This document shows positions 23,826-33,428 of a DNA stretch of 64,000 nucleotides, piece by piece (position 1 is the first letter of the stretch; each line of letters begins with the position of its first letter). The DNA lies in NCBI RefSeq assembly GCF_017168335.1, contig NZ_JABFAU010000003.1, forward strand, positions 647,561 through 711,560, in the 5' to 3' direction. Position numbers and translations under genes: made by a program. This stretch comes from Rhodococcus sp. KRD162 (GTDB taxonomy: Bacteria > Actinomycetota > Actinomycetes > Mycobacteriales > Mycobacteriaceae). Below the pieces are notes generated by a model. That model ran no database searches, was not told where the DNA came from, and saw only the letters and a program-made list of their open reading frames with translations.

Positions 23826-24836
23826 GTGCGAATTGGGCAGCAGCCGGGCGGACACGGTTTCGCCGGCGGCCCCGGATTCGGAGCAGACGACCAGGGTCAC
23901 GCCGTAGAGGCGACAACACCGGCGGCGTCCGCACCCCGCAGAGCGTTCGCGCTTTTTCTTGCGTACGTCGCGTTGACGAAGCCCCGGGTCATCGAACTTC
24001 TTCTGGTGACAACCATTCCCGCGATGTTGCTGGCCGACCGTGGGCACGTGAATCCGTGGTTGATCCTGACCACGCTGTTCGGTGGCATGTTGGCTGCTGC
24101 CAGCGCGAACACGCTGAACATGGTGGTCGACGCCGATATCGACAAGGTGATGAAGCGCACCGAGAAGCGGCCGCTCGCCCGCGGTGCGATGCCCGTCTCG
24201 CATGCACTGATCTTCGGGCTCGTGTTGGGCGTGTTCTCGTTCTTCTGGCTGTGGGCCACGACGAACTTGCTCAGCGGCGTGCTCGCCGTCGTGACGATCT
24301 GCTTCTACATTTTCGTCTACACCCTCGTTTTGAAACGCCGAACCTCACAGAACGTCGTGTGGGGTGGCGCAGCCGGATGCATGCCGGTGATGATCGGGTG
24401 GTCTGCCGTGACCGGAACGATCGGTTGGCAGGCGCTGGTGATGTTCCTGGTGATCTTCTTGTGGACGCCGCCGCACACCTGGGCGCTGATGCTGCGCTAC
24501 AAGGAGGACTACCAGGCGGCCAACGTTCCGATGCTGCCCGCCGTCGCCTCGGAAACCCAGGTCACCAAGCACATCGTGCTCTACGCCTGGGCCACCGTCG
24601 CCGCCACTCTCGCGTTGGCACCGGGCTCGGGAATCGTCTACGCAGTGGTCGCCGTTGCCTCGGGGGCGTGGTTCCTCGTCGTGGCTCACCGGCTGTATGC
24701 AGGGGTTCGCGCGGGCACTCCCGTCAAACCCCTCAAACTGTTCATCCTGTCCAACGAGTACCTGGCCCTGGTGTTCTGTGGCCTGGCAGTGGACTCGGTA
24801 CTCGGTTGGCAGACGCTCGCTCAGATCTTCTCCTGA
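23826..24836 (+). CDS. ctaB: Protoheme IX farnesyltransferase (heme O synthase)
   Basis: Adds the farnesyl chain to heme b to give heme O for cytochrome oxidase. A 336-residue UbiA-family membrane protein with about eight to nine helices. The Mg-prenyl-diphosphate site is [23 protein letters not shown] (NxxxDxxxD) and the second aspartate-like loop is [34 protein letters not shown] is the typical start of the first helix. The GTG at 23826 is chosen from its ribosome binding site; the first ~35 residues are glycine-rich and cytosolic. ctaA for the next step lies at 26463-27449. Confidence 0.95.
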   Translation: MRIGQQPGGHGFAGGPGFGADDQGHAVEATTPAASAPRRAFALFLAYVALTKPRVIELLLVTTIPAMLLADRGHVNPWLILTTLFGGMLAAASANTLNMVVDADIDKVMKRTEKRPLARGAMPVSHALIFGLVLGVFSFFWLWATTNLLSGVLAVVTICFYIFVYTLVLKRRTSQNVVWGGAAGCMPVMIGWSAVTGTIGWQALVMFLVIFLWTPPHTWALMLRYKEDYQAANVPMLPAVASETQVTKHIVLYAWATVAATLALAPGSGIVYAVVAVASGAWFLVVAHRLYAGVRAGTPVKPLKLFILSNEYLALVFCGLAVDSVLGWQTLAQIFS

Positions 24837-24859
24837 GCGAGCATCCGCCTTCGGCCGGA

Positions 24860-25825
24860 TCAGGGCACCAACACGATCGACCCGGTTGTCATCCGTGATT
24901 CCAGATCGGTGTGGGCCTGGGCCGCATCCTCCAGTGCATACCGTGCGCCGATCTCGACCCTGAGAACGCCTCGTGCGATCGCTGCGAACACTTCATCGGC
25001 CCGCCATTCGAGTTCTGCCCTGTTTCGGATGTAGTGCGCGAGCGTGGGCCGGGTGAGAAACAGCGACCCACCGCGGTTGAGCCGTTGCGGATCCAACGGC
25101 GGCACGGGGCCGCTGGCCGCACCGAACAGTGCCAGCGTGCCTCTGACTCGAAGCGAGGCCATGCTGGCCTCGAAGGTGTCTGCACCGACGCCGTCGTACA
25201 CCGCGTGTGCACCCTCGCCGCCGGTGAGTTCGCGCACCCGTGCGGCGATGTCGTCGTCGTACCGCAGCACGTGGGCGGCACCGGCTTGCCTCGAGCGTTC
25301 GGCCTTCGCATCCGTGGAGACCGTGGTGATCACGTTCACACCTTTGGCCACTGCCAGCTGCGTCAGCATCAGTCCGACGCCGCCTGCGCCCGCGTGCACC
25401 AGAACGGTCTCGCCTTGCCGAGCGCAGTAGGTCGATTCGACGAGGTAGTGCGCGGTCATCCCCTGCAGGAGGGCCGAAGCGGCCTGATCTGCAGGAATTC
25501 CGTCGGGAACGGTGATGGCCGCCGCAGCGTCCACCAGTACGTACTCGGCGTAGCTACCCGGTGCCGCGGCCCAGGCCACGCGATCACCCGCCGTGAAGTC
25601 GGTGACCTCGGATCCGAGCTGCTCGATCACTCCTGAACCTTCGTCACCGGGCACATAGGGGAGCGCACGTGGGTACAGACCGCTACGAAAGTAGGTGTCT
25701 ATGTAGTTGACTCCCACGGCGTCGACTCGCACCAGAAGCTGACCCGGCCCGGGGGTCGGTGTGGGAATCTCGACGACATTCATGACCTCGGGGCCGCCGG
25801 TGTTGTCTATTCGAATGGCACGCAT
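24860..25825 (-). CDS. qor: NADPH:quinone oxidoreductase, zeta-crystallin type
   Basis: A 321-residue zinc-free member of the medium-chain reductase family. It has the GroES-like N-terminal half (GVNYIDTYFRSGLYPRALPYVPGDEGSGVIE), the NADPH motif HAGAGGVGLMLTQLA (about residues 150-165) and no structural zinc cysteines. A qor homologue follows ctaB in M. tuberculosis as well. The ATG at 25825 begins MRAIRIDNTGGPEVM, the standard start; the longer open frame upstream is rejected. Convergent with ctaB. Confidence 0.92.
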   Translation of the reverse strand: MRAIRIDNTGGPEVMNVVEIPTPTPGPGQLLVRVDAVGVNYIDTYFRSGLYPRALPYVPGDEGSGVIEQLGSEVTDFTAGDRVAWAAAPGSYAEYVLVDAAAAITVPDGIPADQAASALLQGMTAHYLVESTYCARQGETVLVHAGAGGVGLMLTQLAVAKGVNVITTVSTDAKAERSRQAGAAHVLRYDDDIAARVRELTGGEGAHAVYDGVGADTFEASMASLRVRGTLALFGAASGPVPPLDPQRLNRGGSLFLTRPTLAHYIRNRAELEWRADEVFAAIARGVLRVEIGARYALEDAAQAHTDLESRMTTGSIVLVP

Positions 25826-25929
25826 GAAGACCGTTGTACACCGGCGGTTCACACGTGCCCTAGTTACCGCTCGGTAACGAGCCGATGGGTCGGTGTGGAG
25901 ACCGTGAACGACCTCGGTATCGTGTCGGC

Positions 25930-26301
25930 ATGGCAACCGAAATCGACAGCGCGGGCACCGAGAAGACCGAGTCGAACTCCATACCCAAGGCAACTCTGGC
26001 TGCGGTGAACAGCTTCCTGGCCGATCATGGCAATTCGGCGAGCGTGGTGATCCAGCCGATAGGTCGAGCCGGAACGCGGCTGACCATGGTCGGTGCCGAC
26101 GGCGTGCTCGGAGATCAGGTGGTTGCGTCGAGCGCTGTGGCGCGCGCAATCGTCGACAGCGTCGATCAGCTGACCGAGGCGGAATGGGACCGTGAGCTGG
26201 TCAGCTCCGTCAATCCGGCACGCGGGCACTACGAGAAAATGGCCGGGTGGGTCGCGCGTCAGAAGACGTTTCCGAAGGCCCGCAACCAGGCGATCGTCTG
26301 A
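25930..26301 (+). CDS. Conserved hypothetical protein, 123 residues
   Basis: Not recognised as a named family. It is soluble and has no signal peptide; it begins with a disordered stretch rich in Glu, Thr and Ser. A compact part follows with LAAVNSFLADHGNSASVVIQPIGRAGTRLTMVGADGVLGDQVV, then helices ending VSSVNPARGHYEKMAGWVARQKTFPKARNQ. Normal codon use and the isolated position between two minus-strand genes support a real gene. The ATG at 25930 is chosen because upstream residues look non-coding. Confidence 0.65.
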   Translation: MATEIDSAGTEKTESNSIPKATLAAVNSFLADHGNSASVVIQPIGRAGTRLTMVGADGVLGDQVVASSAVARAIVDSVDQLTEAEWDRELVSSVNPARGHYEKMAGWVARQKTFPKARNQAIV

Positions 26302-26369
26302 GCCGAAGAAAGTTGCGAAAATTGTTGGATCCGGCGGGAACCAACGTGGTATCGGCTGCGTCGAAGTCA

Positions 26370-26417
26370 GTGGAGGGGCAGTCGGTCATCTGAGGGGGAG
26401 GTCGGCTGCCCCTCCAC
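26370..26417. terminator. Bidirectional terminator between the 123-residue gene and ctaA
   Basis: Arms 26370-26381 and 26406-26417 are perfectly complementary over 12 bp (GTGGAGGGGCAG / CTGCCCCTCCAC) with a 24-nt loop. The site lies between convergent genes, so it can serve both. Confidence 0.7.
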
Positions 26418-26462
26418 CCGTGTTCGAGTTCGGGCCCGTCGTCTCGGCCGAATGCCAGGATC

Positions 26463-27449
26463 TCAGGATCCGAGTGCTGCGCCTTCGGTGTTCTGGGTCG
26501 GTGCCGCCGCTGCCGGTCCTCGGGTACGGCAGGCAGCCCACACGGCTGCGGTCGCGGCAGTGCATGCACCGGCTCCGGCTACGTGAAAGGCCACCAATAC
26601 GGCTGGCACTCCGGTGAAGTACTGCACCAACCCGATCAGAGACTGCGCGAGCACCAGTGCGATCAGAACGTGGAGGCGACGCTTGACCACCTGCGGCGCA
26701 CCAACCGCGTACAGCGCGAAACCCAGTCCGATCAGCAGCGCCAGGTAGCCGATCAGAAATTGCGAATGTGCGTGCACGAGCGTCACGATTTCGATGCCGA
26801 GGCGGGGTACGGGTTCTTCGATACTCTTGTCGCCTGCGTGCGGACCGGCTCCGGTCACCATCGTGCCCGCGACCAGCACACCGGTCAGTGCTAGTGCCGA
26901 TAGTCCGGTGAGCGCACGAAGCGCAGCCGGGACGGTCGGCGTCGACTCCGGTGCGGTATCGCTTTCGCCGATCTTGGCATACAGCAGAGTGGCAAGCCAG
27001 ACCATGCCCATCGAGACGACGAGGTGTACCGCTACCGTCCACCACAGCAGTCCGGTCAACACGGTGAAGCCGCCGATCACCGCCTGGACGACGGTGCCGA
27101 GGGGCATCAGCCATGCGAAGAGCAGGACCTCCTGGCGGCGACGCGCACGAACGACTGCGAGAACCACTGCGGCAGCGGAAATGACGACGACAAATGCGAG
27201 GAGCCGATTACCGAACTCCACCGCCTGATGCAGCACCGGTACCTCGGACACCCCGACGGGCGTGAAGCTCCCGGGAAAACACTGCGGCCACGTGGGGCAG
27301 CCGAGACCGGAACCGGTCACTCGCACGACAGCACCGGTGACGGCGATGCCGCCCTGCGTCAGGATCGCGATGAACGCGAGCACTCGCTGCACTCGAAGGG
27401 ACGGCAAAGGGAGGAGATCGACGACGCGCAAGAACGCTCTGTACAGCAC
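26463..27449 (-). CDS. ctaA: Heme A synthase (COX15/CtaA)
   Basis: Oxidises heme O to heme A for the aa3 oxidase. A 328-residue protein with eight predicted helices in two four-helix halves; heme-binding histidines are visible in VLHQAVEFGNRLLAFV, VAVHLVVSMGMVWLA, VTLVHAHSQFLIGYL and LVAFHVAGAGACTA. A pair of cysteines CPTWPQCFPG follows the first helix, as in CtaA of Gram-positives. Start uncertain: GTG at 27449 is preferred over the TTG at 27473. Confidence 0.93.
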   Translation of the reverse strand: MLYRAFLRVVDLLPLPSLRVQRVLAFIAILTQGGIAVTGAVVRVTGSGLGCPTWPQCFPGSFTPVGVSEVPVLHQAVEFGNRLLAFVVVISAAAVVLAVVRARRRQEVLLFAWLMPLGTVVQAVIGGFTVLTGLLWWTVAVHLVVSMGMVWLATLLYAKIGESDTAPESTPTVPAALRALTGLSALALTGVLVAGTMVTGAGPHAGDKSIEEPVPRLGIEIVTLVHAHSQFLIGYLALLIGLGFALYAVGAPQVVKRRLHVLIALVLAQSLIGLVQYFTGVPAVLVAFHVAGAGACTAATAAVWAACRTRGPAAAAPTQNTEGAALGS

Positions 27450-27505
27450 CCCACGATGGTAAACGCCGGTCAACTACACAGCGTCGTTGGGTTGTCCGAC
27501 CTTGT

Positions 27506-28306
27506 TCAGGTGAACTTGAACGTGCGGACTGCAAGCGTGCTGCACACTGCTGCCCACACCAGCAGGACGACCACTCCGAACACATCGAAGGACGAGGCAA
27601 CGCCTCGGCTCAGGGCTTCACCGAGCGCCCCCGACGGAACGATGCGTGCGACGTTCTGCAGCCCCTGGGGAATTTGATCGTCGACGAACACCGCGCTGCC
27701 GATTCCGAGCATCACGAACCAGGCGATGTTCGCCAATGCCAGGACGATCTCTGCGCGCAGCGTGCCGCCGAGCAGCAGACCCATCGAGGCGAACGTGACG
27801 GTCCCCAGTGCGATGATCACGGCACCGAGCAACAGACCGGTCGAGGTCGGACGCCAACCGAGTGCGACGCCGATCGACCCGAGCAGAGCAGACTGCAGGA
27901 TCACCACGATCACCACGGCAGCCGATTTGCCGCCGATGATGCCCCATCGCGGTAGCGGGGTGGCACCGAGCCGCTTCAATGCGCCGTAGCGCCGGTCGAA
28001 TCCGACCGCGATGGCCTGGCCGGTGAACGCCGTCGACATGATGGCCACCATCATCACCGCAGGGACGACCTGCGCAACTCGGTCCTCGCCGAGTGCACCG
28101 AACGGCAGCAGGGTCAGCCCGACGAGCAACGTGATCGGAATGAACATCGTCAGCAGCAGCTGCTCACCGTTGCGCAGCAGCAACTTCAGTTCGAGGCGGG
28201 TCTGCGCCAACAACATGCGCGAGGCCGAGGACGGTTGCGGTCGCGGCGCGAACAGACCTGTCTCGAATCGATTGTCGGCGAGTCGGGCGTCTTTGCGCAC
28301 CGTCAT
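27506..28306 (-). CDS. ABC-2 type transporter permease
   Basis: A 266-residue membrane protein with about six helices and the ABC-2 pattern: amphipathic start LLAQTRLELKLLLRNGEQLLLTMFIPITLLVGLTLLPFG, FTGQAIAVGFDRRYGALKRLGATPLPRWGI (the typical re-entrant coupling helix), and a C-terminal helix ending with the cytosolic tail VRTFKFT. Overlaps the ATPase gene by 4 nt, forming one exporter. The homologous pair Rv1457c-Rv1458c sits next to ctaA in M. tuberculosis. Substrate unknown; the position next to mptB invites but does not prove a link to envelope lipids or glycans. Confidence 0.85.
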   Translation of the reverse strand: MTVRKDARLADNRFETGLFAPRPQPSSASRMLLAQTRLELKLLLRNGEQLLLTMFIPITLLVGLTLLPFGALGEDRVAQVVPAVMMVAIMSTAFTGQAIAVGFDRRYGALKRLGATPLPRWGIIGGKSAAVVIVVILQSALLGSIGVALGWRPTSTGLLLGAVIIALGTVTFASMGLLLGGTLRAEIVLALANIAWFVMLGIGSAVFVDDQIPQGLQNVARIVPSGALGEALSRGVASSFDVFGVVVLLVWAAVCSTLAVRTFKFT

Positions 28307-29247
28307 TTCCTCAACTCTCTACCGGTCAGCTCGAGAAACACGTCCTCGAGTCGGCGCTGATCGACCTGCAGCTCGGTGGCCAACACATCCTGCTGCGCGC
28401 ACCAGGATGTGACGATCACCAGGATCTGCGGCTCGATCACACCTGACACCACGTACGAACCCGGCGTCGTTTCCGACGGTACATAGCCGGGTGGGAGTGC
28501 CGCGTCGAGCATGGACAGTTCCAGGCCGGGGGGAGCGGTGAAACGCAATTGCCCTTCGGCACCCTGTTTGGTCAGTTCCGACGGCGAACCCGAGGCCACC
28601 ACGCGGCCGTTGTCGATGATCGTCAGCCGGTCTGCCAACTGCTCGGCCTCGTCCATCAGATGCGTGGTGAGCAGAACGCTCACCCCGTCCCGCCGGAGTG
28701 CGTCGATCAACTCCCACACCAACAGTCGAGCTTGAGCGTCGAGCCCGGCGGTCGGCTCGTCGAGAAACACGAGCTCGGGCCGCCCGACGATGGCGCAAGC
28801 CAGCGCGAGTCGCTGTTGTTGGCCGCCGGAGAGGCGTCGGTACGGGGTGCGGACGACCGACGTCAGGCCGAGGCACTCGAGCAACCATGCCGGATCGAGT
28901 GGGTCGGCCGAGTACGACGCCACGAGCTGCAGCATTTCGCCGGCCTTGGAACCCGGATAGGCACCGCCGCCCTGGAGCATGACCCCGATCCGCGGTCGTA
29001 GTTGCGCAGATTGTTCGATGGGGTCCAGGCCGAGGATGCGCACCGACCCGCTGTCGGGCACGACGAATCCTTCGCACATCTCGACGGTGGTCGTCTTCCC
29101 GGCACCGTTCGGACCGAGCAGCGCGAGGACCTCGCCGGGGCCGATGCTCAGGCTCAGGCCGTCGACGGCAGTGGTGCCGTCGTACGACTTGCGTACGTCG
29201 GTCAGCTGTACGACGGAGTTCGTCGCATTCGACGTCTCGTGGATCAC
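28303..29247 (-). CDS. ABC transporter ATP-binding protein
   Basis: A 314-residue ATPase: Walker A LLGPNGAGKTTTVEM (about residue 44), the signature RRLSGGQQQRLALACAI, Walker B PELVFLDEPTAGLD and the H-loop VLLTTHLMDEAEQLADR. A ~80-residue C-terminal extension follows, as in DrrA-like exporters. Pairs with the permease downstream (ATGA overlap) and itself overlaps the end of mptB by 4 nt, so all three are on one transcript. Confidence 0.92.
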   Translation of the reverse strand: MIHETSNATNSVVQLTDVRKSYDGTTAVDGLSLSIGPGEVLALLGPNGAGKTTTVEMCEGFVVPDSGSVRILGLDPIEQSAQLRPRIGVMLQGGGAYPGSKAGEMLQLVASYSADPLDPAWLLECLGLTSVVRTPYRRLSGGQQQRLALACAIVGRPELVFLDEPTAGLDAQARLLVWELIDALRRDGVSVLLTTHLMDEAEQLADRLTIIDNGRVVASGSPSELTKQGAEGQLRFTAPPGLELSMLDAALPPGYVPSETTPGSYVVSGVIEPQILVIVTSWCAQQDVLATELQVDQRRLEDVFLELTGRELRK

Positions 29248-31016
29248 GAGGACTCAGCGTATTCCTCGGCACCGCGGTCACGTGCCGGTGGTCCGGTGCG
29301 GGTGGGCCACGGCATTCGCTTCCGCGTCAGCAGGTACAACACGGCGATGGCCACGATCGTCATCACTGCGGCCTGCACTATCTGGAACGGTAGGTACTCG
29401 CTGCCGTTCGGCATCAGGATGACGCTGACCAGGGAGGAGAACGCGATGGCGGGCCGACGAAAAGACGGCGTGGTGGCCCAGGCCGCGAGCGGAATGACCG
29501 CCCACAGCAGGTACCACGGCTGGACCACGGGAAAGAGCAGGACAACGGCACCGAGCGCAACGCCGAGCGCACCGACCGGATGCAGTCGACCTCGCAGAAC
29601 GGCTATCAGCATCCGGACGACGATGACGCCTGCGACGACGGCGGCGATCGGCCGGGTGAGACTGAGCACAGCGGTGGTGTGATCACCCAGGCCGAGCAGA
29701 ACTCCGACGAAACCGGTGCCGAGGCCGAGGATCGTCGGGATCGACATCCAGCTGCGTACCACCCCGGCCGTCCCGAGGGTATGAATCCAGCCGAAACCGA
29801 GCCCACTGCCCAAGCTCACGGCCACTTGCACGATGACTGCGATAGAGCCGAGCAGCAATGCGGCACAGACGACGGACTTGAGGGTGCCGCCCCATCGCCT
29901 CGACAGCGCCATCCCCACGAAGCCGAGCGCGATGAGCGACGGGATCTTGACGGTCGAGGACAGGGCGATCAGGCCGGCTCCACCGACGAGGAATGCGATG
30001 TCGGCCTTGCGCATCGTGCCGGTGTGTTCGATGGCTCGCAGCGCGAGCTCGGTGCCGGCGAGCATCAGCCCGATCATCAGCGCCTCGTTGTGGATTCCGG
30101 CCACGAGGTGGAACAGCACCAGTGGGTTCGCAGCACCGAGCCACAGGGCTGTGACCGAGGCGACGCCGCATCGTCGGGCCAGACGCGGCAGCGCCCAGAC
30201 GATCAGGGCGACGCCCACGAGGGCGAGGAGGCGATGCAGAAAGATGCCTGCGACGATGTTCTCGCCGGTCAGATAGGTGATGCCGCGACCAACCCACAGA
30301 AACAGCGGGCCGTAGGGGGCGGGCGTCTCACGCCAGATGTTGGGAACGGTGCGGGTCAGTACGTTGTCGGCACCGAGCGCGGTCTGAGGTCCCACTTCGT
30401 AGGGGTCGAGTCCGCGGGCCGTGATCTCGCTCTGTGCGAGGTACGAGTACACGTCGCGCGAGAACATCGGTGGTGCCACACACAGGGGCAGAATCCACAG
30501 CATCAGCGTGCGGTCCATCTGCGAACGCGTCAGGCGCCGCGGCACGTTTCCGGATCGAGTGCGCCCGAGGGCGAACCTGCCGAGCAGCAGCCACGCCAGC
30601 ACGACGAGCACGGTGCCGGTCATCGTCACGGTGAGGGCGGAGGTGGCCATGCGTGAGGGCAGGCTGAGGAATCGAACGCCTGCGATCGGGTTCTGCAGTA
30701 CCGGCTGCGCGCCCGCACCGAGGGCTCCGATCGCCATCAACACCGTGCCCGCAGCGCCGAATCGGCGGATGTTGCGGAGCTGAACCGTCTCGGCGGAATC
30801 GAGCCCCGGCGCTTCGCGCTCGTCGCCGTGCAGAGTGGCGACACCGCCACCCGGTGCGGTGGCGTCGAGGCCGATGACGCGGCGTGCCGGGGCTACCAGG
30901 TATCGACCGAACAGGTGCGCAGGAGTTCTTCTCGAGCCGTCGGAGACGGCAGCAGAACCTGCGCTGCCCGTGAGAGGTGAGCTCTCGGAACTCTGCTCAC
31001 TGTCGGTCGATGGCAC
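29244..31016 (-). CDS. mptB: Alpha-(1->6)-mannopyranosyltransferase MptB (GT-C fold)
   Basis: Builds the mannan core of lipomannan/lipoarabinomannan from polyprenyl-phosphate-mannose in the periplasm. A 590-residue protein with about 13 hydrophobic helices after a ~90-residue cytosolic N-terminus. The GT-C motif region is LCVAPPMFSRDVYSYLAQSEITARGLDPYEVGPQTAL, with the key acidic residues (RDVYSY), followed by RTVPNIWRETPAPYGPLFLWVGRGI. Homologue of Rv1459c, in the same place relative to sufR. The start is a GTG at 31016. Presence implies a lipoglycan-containing envelope. Confidence 0.9.
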   Translation of the reverse strand: MPSTDSEQSSESSPLTGSAGSAAVSDGSRRTPAHLFGRYLVAPARRVIGLDATAPGGGVATLHGDEREAPGLDSAETVQLRNIRRFGAAGTVLMAIGALGAGAQPVLQNPIAGVRFLSLPSRMATSALTVTMTGTVLVVLAWLLLGRFALGRTRSGNVPRRLTRSQMDRTLMLWILPLCVAPPMFSRDVYSYLAQSEITARGLDPYEVGPQTALGADNVLTRTVPNIWRETPAPYGPLFLWVGRGITYLTGENIVAGIFLHRLLALVGVALIVWALPRLARRCGVASVTALWLGAANPLVLFHLVAGIHNEALMIGLMLAGTELALRAIEHTGTMRKADIAFLVGGAGLIALSSTVKIPSLIALGFVGMALSRRWGGTLKSVVCAALLLGSIAVIVQVAVSLGSGLGFGWIHTLGTAGVVRSWMSIPTILGLGTGFVGVLLGLGDHTTAVLSLTRPIAAVVAGVIVVRMLIAVLRGRLHPVGALGVALGAVVLLFPVVQPWYLLWAVIPLAAWATTPSFRRPAIAFSSLVSVILMPNGSEYLPFQIVQAAVMTIVAIAVLYLLTRKRMPWPTRTGPPARDRGAEEYAESS

Positions 31017-31106
31017 AGTGGGAGCGTAGTCGTGTCGCTGCGGGTGCTGTGCACCGTCCTCCTGACCGGGCCGGCGTGCGCAGCGTGACCGGCATAGGGC
31101 ACCCTT

Positions 31107-31121
31107 GGTGGACCATCCACC
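31107..31121. promoter_or_regulatory. Small palindrome in the mptB/sufR gap
   Basis: GGTGGA-CCA-TCCACC is a perfect 6-bp inverted repeat in the 127-bp gap, 12 bp before the SufR site. Function unknown; it could act for either divergent gene or be chance. Confidence 0.35.
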
Positions 31122-31132
31122 TCAATTCCGTC

Positions 31133-31147
31133 ACACTGGTGTTGTGA
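31133..31147 (+). promoter_or_regulatory. Candidate SufR operator
   Basis: The sequence ACACT-GGTGT-TGTGA matches the ACACT-N5-TGTGA palindrome that I recall being reported for M. tuberculosis SufR upstream of the suf operon. It overlaps the proposed sufR start GTG (31144), so bound repressor would block transcription start or early elongation, giving autoregulation of the whole suf operon. Confidence 0.7.
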
Positions 31148-31986
31148 AAACAACCGAGAGCTCGTTCGCGCGTCCGGGAAGTGTCGATTCCTCGGCCGCC
31201 GGCGCACGCACGCCGTCGGTTCGGCAGGTGCCGCTGCCCGAAGGTCAGACCAGAGCCGCAGTGGTCACACTGTTGCTCGAAGAGGGTCCCATCACGGCCT
31301 CCGACATCGGCAGTCGGCTGGGGTTGAGTGCGGCAGGCGTGCGCCGCCACCTCGACGCACTCATCGACGCGAGCGAAGCTCGTATCACCACTCCTGCCGG
31401 CGCACGCCAGCGCGGCCGGGGTCGACCGGCCAAGTACTTCCAGCTCACGGCGGCCGGTCGCAACCGGCTCGGCCACACCTACGACGATCTCGCCGGTGCT
31501 GCGATGCGGCAACTGCGCAAGATCGGTGGAGATGCAGCCATCGAGACGTTTGCTCGCCAACGGGTGAACACGATCGTGGCCGATGTCGAACCCGCGACCG
31601 GGTCCGATGCGGATGCCGTCGAACACGCAGCAGAGCGCATCGCCGACGCCTTCAGCGCGGCCGGGTTCTCCGCTACCACCCGCCAGGTGGGCAGCGGTGT
31701 GCAGATTTGCCAACACCACTGCCCGGTATCGCATGTCGCCTCGGAGTTTCCGGAGCTGTGCGAGGCCGAACAGACCGCGTTCGCGGAGATCCTCGGCACC
31801 CACGTGCAACGGCTGGCCACGATTGCCAACGGAAACTGTGCGTGCACCACGCATGTGCCGCTGACGGTGACGCGGTTCGCCGAGGACCGAACCGATCACT
31901 CCGATATCGATAGTCCCGACAAGAAGACTTCCGACACACAGCCCCGTGTCGGAGAACGTCCACGCCTCCGGAAGGAGCCCGCATGA
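31144..31986 (+). CDS. sufR: Fe-S cluster-responsive repressor SufR
   Basis: Transcriptional repressor of the suf operon that senses Fe-S status through a bound cluster. 280 residues: an N-terminal winged helix (about residues 35-95, [35 protein letters not shown]) with a basic wing [14 protein letters not shown], then a sensing domain with Cys189, Cys193, Cys206, Cys232 and Cys234. The spacings 189-193-206-234 equal those of the cluster cysteines of M. tuberculosis SufR (175-179-192-220). The GTG at 31144 is chosen because the conserved core begins soon after; a GTG at 31105 is in frame. Stop overlaps the sufB ATG. Confidence 0.92.
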   Translation: MKTTESSFARPGSVDSSAAGARTPSVRQVPLPEGQTRAAVVTLLLEEGPITASDIGSRLGLSAAGVRRHLDALIDASEARITTPAGARQRGRGRPAKYFQLTAAGRNRLGHTYDDLAGAAMRQLRKIGGDAAIETFARQRVNTIVADVEPATGSDADAVEHAAERIADAFSAAGFSATTRQVGSGVQICQHHCPVSHVASEFPELCEAEQTAFAEILGTHVQRLATIANGNCACTTHVPLTVTRFAEDRTDHSDIDSPDKKTSDTQPRVGERPRLRKEPA

Positions 31987-33428
31987 CCGTCACACCAGAC
32001 CAGGTGACACCCGCCGCGCCGCTGACCCAGGACGAGACCATCGCCTCGCTCGGGTCCTACGGATACGGCTGGGCCGACTCGGACGTAGCCGGTGAAAGCG
32101 CCAAGCGCGGTCTTTCCGAGGCCGTCGTCCGAGACATCTCGGAGAAGAAGAGTGAGCCCGAGTGGATGCTCGAGGCGCGCCTCAAGGCGCTCAAGACGTT
32201 CGACCGCAAGCCGATGCCGAACTGGGGCTCCGATCTCGACGGCATCGACTTCGACAACATCAAGTACTTCGTTCGTTCCAGCGAGAAGCAGGCTGCCAAC
32301 TGGGAAGACCTGCCGGAGGACATCAAGAACACCTACGACAAGCTGGGTATCCCCGAGGCCGAGAAGCAGCGTCTGGTGTCCGGTGTTGCCGCGCAGTACG
32401 AGTCCGAGGTCGTCTACCACTCGATCCGTGAGGACCTCGAGGCGCAGGGCGTGTTGTTCCTCGATACCGACACCGCGCTCAAGGAGCAGCCCGAGCTGTT
32501 CCGCGAGTACTTCGGAACGGTCATTCCCGCAGGTGACAACAAGTTCTCCGCCCTGAACACCGCGGTGTGGTCCGGTGGATCGTTCATCTACATCCCGCCG
32601 GGCGTCCACGTCGACATCCCGCTGCAGGCCTACTTCCGGATCAACACCGAGAACATGGGTCAGTTCGAGCGCACGCTGATCATCGTCGACGAAGGTGCGT
32701 ACGTGCACTACGTCGAGGGCTGCACGGCCCCGATCTACAAGTCGGATTCGTTGCACTCCGCCGTGGTCGAGATCATCGTGAAAAAGGGTGGCCGCTGCCG
32801 GTACACCACCATTCAGAACTGGTCCAACAACGTCTACAACCTGGTCACCAAGCGGGCCAAGGCCGAGGCAGGCGCAACGATGGAATGGGTCGACGGCAAC
32901 ATCGGCTCCAAGGTCACCATGAAGTACCCGGCTGTGTGGATGACCGGCGAGTACGCCAAGGGTGAGGTTCTCTCGGTGGCGTTCGCAGGCCCGGACCAGC
33001 ACCAGGACACCGGCTCGAAGATGCTGCACCTGGCACCGAACACGTCCTCGAACATCGTGAGCAAGTCCGTCGCTCGTGGCGGTGGACGGACGTCGTACCG
33101 CGGCCTGATCCAGATCAACAAGGGTGCACACGGTTCACGCTCGACGGTCAAGTGCGACGCGTTGCTCGTCGACACGATCAGTCGGTCCGACACCTACCCG
33201 TATGTCGACATCCGCGAGGACGACGTGTCCATGGGCCACGAGGCCACCGTCTCGAAGGTCAGCGACGACCAGTTGTTCTACCTGATGAGTCGCGGCATGA
33301 CCGAGGACGAGGCGATGGCGATGGTCGTGCGCGGCTTCGTCGAGCCGATCGCTCGCGAATTGCCGATGGAATACGCGCTCGAGCTCAACCGGCTCATCGA
33401 GCTGCAAATGGAAGGGTCGGTCGGATAA
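31983..33428 (+). CDS. sufB: Fe-S cluster assembly protein SufB
   Basis: Scaffold subunit of the SufBCD complex. The 481-residue protein contains the conserved beta-helix core with [65 protein letters not shown] and the C-terminal [35 protein letters not shown]. No intein interrupts it, unlike the M. tuberculosis SufB which carries one (visible from its normal length). ATGA overlap with sufR; the sufD start follows the stop directly. Confidence 0.97.
   Translation: MTVTPDQVTPAAPLTQDETIASLGSYGYGWADSDVAGESAKRGLSEAVVRDISEKKSEPEWMLEARLKALKTFDRKPMPNWGSDLDGIDFDNIKYFVRSSEKQAANWEDLPEDIKNTYDKLGIPEAEKQRLVSGVAAQYESEVVYHSIREDLEAQGVLFLDTDTALKEQPELFREYFGTVIPAGDNKFSALNTAVWSGGSFIYIPPGVHVDIPLQAYFRINTENMGQFERTLIIVDEGAYVHYVEGCTAPIYKSDSLHSAVVEIIVKKGGRCRYTTIQNWSNNVYNLVTKRAKAEAGATMEWVDGNIGSKVTMKYPAVWMTGEYAKGEVLSVAFAGPDQHQDTGSKMLHLAPNTSSNIVSKSVARGGGRTSYRGLIQINKGAHGSRSTVKCDALLVDTISRSDTYPYVDIREDDVSMGHEATVSKVSDDQLFYLMSRGMTEDEAMAMVVRGFVEPIARELPMEYALELNRLIELQMEGSVG

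Noticed and set aside
23441-24898. 485-residue plus-strand frame overlapping ctaB
   Set aside because: It is the +1 shadow of the CtaB membrane protein and has arginine-rich nonsense composition.
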